The notes under the pieces are model-generated. The model worked only from the letters and a program-made list of their open reading frames with translations. It searched no databases and had not been told where the DNA came from. This document shows, piece after piece, positions 1-5,270 of a stretch of 8,728 bases of DNA. The translations under genes were made by a program, and so were the position numbers. How positions within the stretch are numbered: position 1 is the stretch's first letter; every line of letters starts with the position of its first letter. Origin of the DNA: Opitutaceae bacterium (GTDB taxonomy: Bacteria > Verrucomicrobiota > Verrucomicrobiia > Opitutales > Opitutaceae); NCBI GenBank assembly GCA_005786775.1, contig SYDD01000186.1, positions 1 through 8,728 on the forward strand, written 5' to 3'.

Positions 1-3000
1 CCGTAGCGCAGGAAACGGTTCGGCGCGTTGAGGATGTTGTTGGCGCTGGCCACGAACGAGAGGTCGCGCGTGAGCTGGTAGGTCCCGTTCACGTCGAGGA
101 CGGTGCGGGCCTCGATGTACTCGTAGCCGTTGGGCCCGAACGCCGCCTGCGGGAGCCGCTTGTCCAGCCCGCGGTGGTTCCAGCGGGCGGTGAAGGTCAC
201 GCGGCGGGCGGCGAAGGTGAAGCCCCAGTTCCCGCTCGTGGGGATGAAGCTGGAGAAGGACGCGCCCGGGTTGCCCTTGAGCTTCAGTTTGGTGGCGTTG
301 CCGAACAGGGTGAAGTACGAGCCCCAGCGCCCGAGGGCGCGGAGGTTCTGGCGGAAGTTGACCTCGGCGCCCGTGATCCGCGCGTCGCCGGAGTTGAACT
401 TGGTGTTGATGTTCCAGTCGAGGTAGCGCTCGGGCAGGCCCAGCTCCGCGAGGAGCTCCGGGGTGGCGCGGCGGGAGGCGTCGCCGAAGAAGTCGCGCAG
501 CTCCTTGAGGAACACGCCCGCCGAGAGCAGGCCGCCGCCATCGGTGTAACGCTCGACCGAGAGGTCGAAGTTGTTCGCGGACCAGGGCATCAGCGCGGGG
601 TTGCGGATGTTCAGCGTGCCGCGGAACTGGCCTGGCCGCAGCTCGTCGTCCTCGTCCGGGTCGAGCGCGCTGGTGTTGGCCACGGTGCGCGGGATGATGT
701 CGGTGAAGTTCGGCCGGCCGTAGGTCTGCGCCCAGGCCGCGCGCACGAGGAGGTTCTCGGTGGCGTTGTAGGTGGCGTGCACGCTCGGGTACATCCCGTC
801 GTACTCCTTGCGGGTGAAGGAGGCGCGGTACTCGCGCACGAGGAGGCTCTCGGCCAGCGAGCCGGCCGCGCCCGCCTCGGGGCGGCGCTGCCGCTGGCCG
901 GCCGCGTTGCGCACGAAGGAGCCGTCGGGGTCGCGCTGCCAGACCCGCTCGGTGTCGACCAGGCCGCCGATGCCGCGGTCAAGCGTGCGCTCGTAGCGGA
1001 TGCCCCCGAGGAACCGGAGCCGGCCGGAGAGCAGCCGGGTGTCGGCCTGCACGTAACCGGCTTGGACCGTCTCCTTGATGTTCTCGTTGTTGTCGATGTG
1101 CGAGTTCCGGTCGGACACGCGCTGCGCCTCCGTCTGCTGGTAAAGGAGCGGGTTGAGCTGGTAGGCGCGGAAGGCGCGGCTCGGGGACATCCACACGATC
1201 GGCGGGAGCCCGTAACCCGGGTCCACGTTCCGGTAGCGCTGCATCAGGTAGGGCTCGATCGGCGCGGCGGCGCCGGAGACGCCGTCGGGGCCGGTGAAGG
1301 TCCAGGTCTCGTTGCGGAGGTTGGTGTCGAGCATCACCCGTTTCTCCAGCACCCCGACCTGGAGCGCGGCGGGCACCGGCAGGAAGCCGAGCGTGCGACG
1401 GACGTTGAGGAAGCCCTGGTTGGTGTAGCTGCGGTTGTAGAGGTTGGCGTTGTTCGCGGTGTTGCCGCGCAGGTTCGCGGGGTTGTTCCAGTCGACCGGC
1501 TGGTCGTTGTTGTCGAACACCTCGATGCGGCCGGGGAGGGCGGCGCCGGGCGCGAGGTTGAGGAAGCTGACCCGCACGGGCACGCGCTGGATGGCGCTCG
1601 CCTGGAGGAAGAAGCCGGCGTCGAAGTAGCGCCGCTTGGTCGCGGAGGCCGAGCGGCTCACCCCGGCCTCGACCCGCCAGCGGCCGTCGTCGTGGCGGTA
1701 GCCGACGTTGCTGGTGTCGGTGATCTGGTTGATCAGCTGGTTGGTGCCGTTGTTGTTGAGCCCGCCGCGGCCGGTGGCGCCGAGGGTGCGGGTGTTGTCC
1801 CAGGCGAGCGGGCGCCCGCCGGCGATGGACGGGGTGGCCGTGGTGCTGGTGGTCCAGGTGTAGGTGAGGGAGCCGATGCGGGTGTCGGTGCGGCTGGCGA
1901 CGTGGCCGACGGAAAGCACGCCGTTGTCGCCGACCTTCCAGTCGGCCTTCACGCTGAGGGTGTTGCGGGTGAGGTCGCGCGGGCCATCGAGGAAGGCGAG
2001 GGAGTTGAGCACCGGGTTGGCGTAGTTCACGGGCGTGCCGGCCGGGCTGCCGGGCGCGACGATCGAGGTCCAGGTCTGGAGGGTGCGGTGCTGCTCGTTG
2101 AAGGAGCGCGAGTGGTTCGCGGCGAGGACGATGCCGAAGCGCTTGGTCACGGGCCAGGTGAAGTCGAGGCTGGCGCCCGGGAAGATCTTGTAGCCGAGCT
2201 TGTCGCCGTGGGAGTGGGGCGTCTTGCGCAGGTCGAGGTTCTCGTGGTTGCCGATCAGGTTGAGCGAGTAGCGCAGCTGGCGGCCGCTGCGCTCGAAGGC
2301 ACTCTTGCTCACGAGGTTGATCGAGCCCGCGAGGGAGTCGGCCGGGTTGGCGGGGGTCGGCACCTTGGAAACCTCCATCCGCGCGATGTCGTTGAGCGCC
2401 ATCGAGCGCACGTCGACCGAGCGCGTGGCGGTGGTCCAGATGTTGGAGGCGGGCGCGCCGTCGTTGGTGATCGCGGTCATCCCGCCGCCGATGCCGCGGA
2501 TGGACACGCCGGAGACGTCGGCCAGGTCGCTCTCCACGGTCACGCCGGGGAGGAACTTCATGAACTCGCCCACGGAGCCGCCGAGGACGTCCCCGAGCGC
2601 GTCGGTCGAGAGCACGTTCTTGATGTTCGGGGCGAACCGCTGCTCGTTGGTGGCGATCGCCTGGGCGTCGGTCTCGCGCTGCTGGGCGACCACGAACGCG
2701 TCGAGGCGCACGGTGGCGTCCCCCTGCTGGCCGTAGCGGGCGACGGAGGTGAGGTTGAAATCCTGCTGCACGGCGCCGCCGGCGGGCACGAGCACCTGGG
2801 CCGTCGCGGGATCGAGGCCGGTGAAGAAGACCTCGAGGGTGGCGGGACCGGCCGGCAGTTCCGCGAGCCGGTAACTGCCGTCCTTGTCGGTAAAGGCGGT
2901 CGCGCTGGCGCCGCGGACGGCGACCCGGGCGTTGTTCAGGTACTGCCCGGTGCCGACGTTGAGCACGCGGCCGGCGACGGTGCCGGTGGCGGCGGCCGGC

Positions 3001-3083
3001 GCGGCCGCGGACAGCGGGGCGCCGAGGAGCGCGCCGAGCAGGACGAGGGGAAGCAGGTGCGGGAGGTGGGCGGGGCGCGGCAT
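1..3083 (-). CDS. TonB-dependent outer-membrane receptor with carboxypeptidase-regulatory-like N-domain (3' end cut by window edge)
   Basis: Outer-membrane beta-barrel that would take up a bulky ligand using TonB/ExbBD energy; ligand unknown. About 1027 codons are open from ATG at 3083 to the edge. Residues 1-28 are a Sec signal peptide (core LLPLVLLGALLGAPLSA). Residues 33-112 resemble a carboxypeptidase-regulatory/CNA-B-like fold (TVAGRVLNVGTGQYLNNARV, then TDKDGSYRLAELPAG). A TonB-box-like VRLDAFVVA is at 125-133 and the plug at about 145-262 (NEQRFAPNIKNV, GEFMKFLPGVTVES, SIRGIGGG, ARMEVSKVPTPANPADSLAG, INLVSKSAF). The rest is barrel. The last visible residues, ASANNILNAPNRFLRYG, resemble the penultimate strand, so roughly 30-40 residues are missing. 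The wording matches Opitutaceae receptors related to the Xanthomonas/Caulobacter TonB-receptor group (recalled, not searched). An in-frame ATG at 3170 overlaps the upstream stop, but 3083 is preferred: the signal peptide follows directly, and the extension would need a TTA codon, which I did not find elsewhere in the gene. No Shine-Dalgarno precedes 3083. It lies 83 bp downstream of the TPR gene, probably in one operon. Confidence 0.93.
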   Translation of the reverse strand, partial: MPRPAHLPHLLPLVLLGALLGAPLSAAAPAAATGTVAGRVLNVGTGQYLNNARVAVRGASATAFTDKDGSYRLAELPAGPATLEVFFTGLDPATAQVLVPAGGAVQQDFNLTSVARYGQQGDATVRLDAFVVAQQRETDAQAIATNEQRFAPNIKNVLSTDALGDVLGGSVGEFMKFLPGVTVESDLADVSGVSIRGIGGGMTAITNDGAPASNIWTTATRSVDVRSMALNDIARMEVSKVPTPANPADSLAGSINLVSKSAFERSGRQLRYSLNLIGNHENLDLRKTPHSHGDKLGYKIFPGASLDFTWPVTKRFGIVLAANHSRSFNEQHRTLQTWTSIVAPGSPAGTPVNYANPVLNSLAFLDGPRDLTRNTLSVKADWKVGDNGVLSVGHVASRTDTRIGSLTYTWTTSTTATPSIAGGRPLAWDNTRTLGATGRGGLNNNGTNQLINQITDTSNVGYRHDDGRWRVEAGVSRSASATKRRYFDAGFFLQASAIQRVPVRVSFLNLAPGAALPGRIEVFDNNDQPVDWNNPANLRGNTANNANLYNRSYTNQGFLNVRRTLGFLPVPAALQVGVLEKRVMLDTNLRNETWTFTGPDGVSGAAAPIEPYLMQRYRNVDPGYGLPPIVWMSPSRAFRAYQLNPLLYQQTEAQRVSDRNSHIDNNENIKETVQAGYVQADTRLLSGRLRFLGGIRYERTLDRGIGGLVDTERVWQRDPDGSFVRNAAGQRQRRPEAGAAGSLAESLLVREYRASFTRKEYDGMYPSVHATYNATENLLVRAAWAQTYGRPNFTDIIPRTVANTSALDPDEDDELRPGQFRGTLNIRNPALMPWSANNFDLSVERYTDGGGLLSAGVFLKELRDFFGDASRRATPELLAELGLPERYLDWNINTKFNSGDARITGAEVNFRQNLRALGRWGSYFTLFGNATKLKLKGNPGASFSSFIPTSGNWGFTFAARRVTFTARWNHRGLDKRLPQAAFGPNGYEYIEARTVLDVNGTYQLTRDLSFVASANNILNAPNRFLRY

Positions 3084-3166
3084 GGTCGGAAGGAGTAAGG
3101 AGGCGGGGTGGGCGTTCCGGGAGGGAGCACGGCGGCGGGCCGGAACGCAATTCGGGAGACGGACGC
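3084..3166 (-). promoter_or_regulatory. Intergenic leader between TPR protein and left receptor
   Basis: This 83-base gap separates the TPR gene stop from the receptor start. It contains a 9-bp inverted repeat and, nearer the start codon, a pyrimidine-rich stretch. On the mRNA (minus) strand that stretch includes CCTCCTTA (3103-3096), identical to the anti-Shine-Dalgarno tail at the 3' end of bacterial 16S rRNA. The receptor mRNA therefore shows no normal ribosome binding site here. The gap is too short to judge a separate promoter and I see no convincing -35/-10 pair, so co-transcription with the TPR gene is the simplest reading. Confidence 0.6.
3112..3148. other. 9-bp inverted repeat (hairpin) in the TPR-receptor gap
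   Basis: GCGTTCCGG at 3112-3120 pairs perfectly with CCGGAACGC at 3140-3148, leaving a 19-base spacer. It sits between the stop of the TPR gene and the start of the left receptor. No run of T follows on the minus strand, so it is not a standard intrinsic terminator. It could be an RNA hairpin affecting mRNA processing or the ratio of the two proteins, or a protein binding site; the sequence alone does not decide. Confidence 0.6.
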
Positions 3167-5074
3167 TCATCGCCCGAGGCGATCCAGCACCTCGCGGGCC
3201 CCGGGATGCCCGGGAGCGCGGCGCAGGGCCTCCTCGAGGTGGGGCCGGGCCTCGGCGGCGCGACCGGCTTCCGCGAGCGCGCGGCCGAGGGTGGCCCGCA
3301 ACTCGGGATCCGCCGGCGCCAGTTCGACGGCGCGCGCTAGGTGGGGCAGGGCCTCCCGTACGCGCCCGTGGCTCGCGAGGGCGAGGCCCCACTTGAATTC
3401 GGGTGCTGGCGCGCCGGGTGCCTCGCGCCGCGCCGCGGCGAACTCCCTCAGCGCCTCCTCGAGCCGGCCGCCGTTGGCGAGCGCCCAGCCGAGGTTCACC
3501 CGGGCGGGCACGAGCCCCGGCTGCATTTCCAGTGCCCGGCGGAAGGCCGCGACGCCCTCGTCCGCGCGCCCGAGGGTCATCAGGGTCGCGCCCCGGGTGT
3601 TGTGGGCCGCCGCGAAGCGCGGTTGCCGGCGCAGGGCCTCGTCGACGAGGGGGAGGGCGTCCCGCGGTCGACCCACCCGCTGGAGCGCGTCGGCCAGGCT
3701 GTTGAGGACCTCCGGGGTGCCGGGCCGCAGAGCGTGCGCCCGTTGCAGGTGCGGGAGGCCGTCGGCGGGGCGGCCCGTGTCCACGAGGTGGGTGCCGAGG
3801 TTGAGGTGAGCCGCCCAACTGTCCGGATTGCGCGCCAAGGTCGCCTCGTACAGCGCGACCTCGTTCCGGTAATCGCCCGCCTGCCGCCAGGTCAGGATGG
3901 CGAGCGCCGCGAGCACGCCCGCGGCGGCGACCCGACCCGCCCCGGGAGACCAGCCGCGGTCCGTCCAGAGCCTGGTCGCGGCCGCGGCAAGGAAGGTGAG
4001 CAGGGCGGGCAGCGCCAGGTATTGGAAGTGATCCGCGACGTACGAGAAGACGAAGGGGTAGACGTCGAAAAAACCCAGTGCCGGGAAGAGAGTCCCGCCC
4101 CACAGCAGCGCCGCCGCGAGGGCGCCGCGACCCCGCGCCCGCCGCAGGAAAAGCCCGGCGAGCACCGCGAGGGCCGCGACCGGGAACAGCCACTGCCAGG
4201 CGACCCCGGGATCGATCGTCCAGCGCGGGTAGAAGAACGCCAGATCGGCCGGCCAGAGCACCTGGCCGAGGTAGAACCAGACGATCCGCCCCGCCAGCAC
4301 CACGCGGGCCGCGGGCCCCGCGAGCTCCCCCGCCGCCGCGCCGATCTGGTGGGTCTCTAGCCACGCGGTGCCCAGCCCGGCCCCGATGCCCAGCGCGAAC
4401 CAGGGCAGCAACGGCGCCACGTCCCCGCGCCAGCCGAGGCTCCCACGCCGCCACCACGCGATCACCAGCAGCGCCGCCGGGAGCGTCGCGGTGACGGTCT
4501 TGGTGAGCAACGCCGCGACGAACAGGGCCGTCGCCCCCGCATAGGCGACTGGCCGTCGCGTGGCGTCGAAGCGCAGCCAAAGCAACGCTGCGCCAAGATA
4601 GAACAGGGTGGAGAGAGTGTTCTTCTGCTCCGCGATCCACGCCACCGATTCGACCGCCACCGGATGGAGCGCGAAGGCGAGGGCCGCCAGCACCGCCCCA
4701 GGCACCGCGAGCCGGCGCAGCACCGCCGCCAGCAGGAGGGCCGAGAGCGCGTGCCAGAGCACGTTGCTCAGACGATAGCCGACGGTGGCATCACCCCAGA
4801 GCCGGTGCTGCACCCAGAACGCCGAGTGCAGCAGCGGGTAGTACTGCTGCGTCGCGCCCACCTCGGTCCAGATCCGCCCCAACCCGGCCCACGAGCGCAG
4901 CTCCGGCCGCGTGACGTGGCCCTCGTCGTCCCACAGGAATTCGCCGCCCAGCGACGGCAGGTAGGCGAGCAGGGTGGCCGCCAGTAGCAGCGCGCCCAGC
5001 TGCGGCCACGGCCACGTCCCATCGCGGGGCCGCGCGCCAGCGGGTTTGGGGAGAGGGGCGGGCGGGGGCGGCAT
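3167..5074 (-). CDS. GT-C/TMTC-like multi-pass membrane protein with C-terminal TPR array
   Basis: Complete 635-residue inner-membrane protein with about 11 hydrophobic segments in residues 24-396, then TPR repeats. After a Pro-rich N-terminus and first helix comes FLWDDEGHV (47-54). Acidic pairs in this first outer loop are the catalytic/lipid-sugar-binding signature of GT-C enzymes such as PMT and TMTC mannosyltransferases. HPVAVESVAWIAEQKN (137-152) and SYVADHFQYLALP (344-356) are hallmark motifs of the bacterial TPR membrane proteins related to eukaryotic TMTC. Residues 419-622 are six gapless 34-residue TPRs. Family knowledge suggests a polyprenyl-phosphate-sugar-dependent protein glycosyltransferase with the TPRs on the outer face of the membrane; substrate and activity are inference. 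ATG at 5074 is the first start after an in-frame stop at 5194-5192, with a weak GGGAA 6 bases upstream of it. The TGA at 3169-3167 overlaps an ATG in the next gene's frame. The left receptor lies downstream on the same strand and the right receptor is divergent. Confidence 0.92.
   Translation of the reverse strand: MPPPPAPLPKPAGARPRDGTWPWPQLGALLLAATLLAYLPSLGGEFLWDDEGHVTRPELRSWAGLGRIWTEVGATQQYYPLLHSAFWVQHRLWGDATVGYRLSNVLWHALSALLLAAVLRRLAVPGAVLAALAFALHPVAVESVAWIAEQKNTLSTLFYLGAALLWLRFDATRRPVAYAGATALFVAALLTKTVTATLPAALLVIAWWRRGSLGWRGDVAPLLPWFALGIGAGLGTAWLETHQIGAAAGELAGPAARVVLAGRIVWFYLGQVLWPADLAFFYPRWTIDPGVAWQWLFPVAALAVLAGLFLRRARGRGALAAALLWGGTLFPALGFFDVYPFVFSYVADHFQYLALPALLTFLAAAATRLWTDRGWSPGAGRVAAAGVLAALAILTWRQAGDYRNEVALYEATLARNPDSWAAHLNLGTHLVDTGRPADGLPHLQRAHALRPGTPEVLNSLADALQRVGRPRDALPLVDEALRRQPRFAAAHNTRGATLMTLGRADEGVAAFRRALEMQPGLVPARVNLGWALANGGRLEEALREFAAARREAPGAPAPEFKWGLALASHGRVREALPHLARAVELAPADPELRATLGRALAEAGRAAEARPHLEEALRRAPGHPGAREVLDRLGR
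3209..3820 (-). repeat. Six tandem TPR units in perfect 34-residue register
   Basis: Protein residues 419-452, 453-486, 487-520, 521-554, 555-588 and 589-622 align with no insertions. Each has a small or hydrophobic pattern around positions 7-11 (for example LNLGTHL, LNSLADA, VNLGWAL), a G-R turn near the middle (TGRPADG, VGRPRDA, LGRADEG, GGRLEEA, HGRVREA, AGRAAEA) and Pro near position 33 (P451, P485, P519, P553, P587, P621). A degenerate helix pair may precede them at about 400-416 (GDYRNEVALYEATLARN). TPR arrays are protein-binding superhelices; the partner is unknown. Confidence 0.93.
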
Positions 5075-5270
5075 TGTCGTTCCCGTTTGGGCCCGGCGAA
5101 CTTGGTGCCGGGCCCCGCCGCTGACGAGCCGGCAGTCGCGCGTCCGCGTCGGACTGTCCGCCTCCGGCGCAGACCAACGAGGCTTTGACGCTCAGTGCCC
5201 GCTCGCCCACAGAGGAGGCCCGACGGCCGCACCCCGCTGCCGCCCCACGCCGTTGCAATCCTGACTCCTC
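5075..5270. promoter_or_regulatory. Divergent intergenic region between TPR operon and right receptor
   Basis: This 196-bp region separates the divergent starts at 5074 (minus) and 5271 (plus) and should contain both promoters. I see no convincing sigma70-type pair: TTGACG at 5185-5190 resembles a -35, but the sequence 17 bases on (CACAGA) is a poor -10. The clearest structure is the inverted repeat at 5089-5115. An AGAGGAGG at 5211-5218 looks like a ribosome binding site but lies over 50 bases from the receptor ATG, with no start codon at usable spacing. Confidence 0.6.
5089..5115. other. 9-bp GC-only inverted repeat just upstream of the TPR gene start
   Basis: GGGCCCGGC at 5089-5097 pairs perfectly with GCCGGGCCC at 5107-5115 around a 9-base loop. 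The near edge is 14 bases from the ATG at 5074, so if transcription starts upstream the stem forms in the 5' untranslated region next to the ribosome binding area. It could damp translation of the TPR gene or be a dyad operator for a regulator of the divergent pair. Each arm also contains the palindrome GGGCCC, so some symmetry may come from base composition. Confidence 0.6.

Noticed and set aside
174..3098. Very long plus-strand open frame (974 codons) opposite the left receptor
   Set aside because: It is the exact codon-for-codon antisense of the receptor. Receptor codons ending in C become codons starting with G, giving a V/A/G/E/D-dominated protein with no domain. Stops are absent because TTA, CTA and TCA are avoided in the real gene; it ends at the first TTA-mirroring stop, just upstream of the receptor start.
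979..3150. Long minus-strand open frame (723 codons) in another frame of the left receptor
   Set aside because: It is Arg/Pro/Ala-rich with no recognisable domain, whereas the receptor frame at 3083 gives a signal peptide, plug and barrel. It is a high-GC frame shadow.
3108..3809. Plus-strand GTG-start frame (233 codons) preceded by a perfect TAAGGAGG
   Set aside because: The ribosome-binding-like sequence is striking and is kept as a finding, but the protein is Arg/Ala/Ser/Pro-rich, featureless and wholly antisense to the TPR array, as expected of a shadow.
5185..5213. Possible sigma70 promoter for the right receptor (TTGACG at 5185-5190)
   Set aside because: At 16-18 base spacing the -10 position reads CCACAG, CACAGA or ACAGAG, which are poor matches to TATAAT. 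One hexamer alone is not enough.
5211..5218. AGAGGAGG as a ribosome binding site
   Set aside because: No ATG, GTG or TTG follows at usable spacing, and the receptor ATG is more than 50 bases away.
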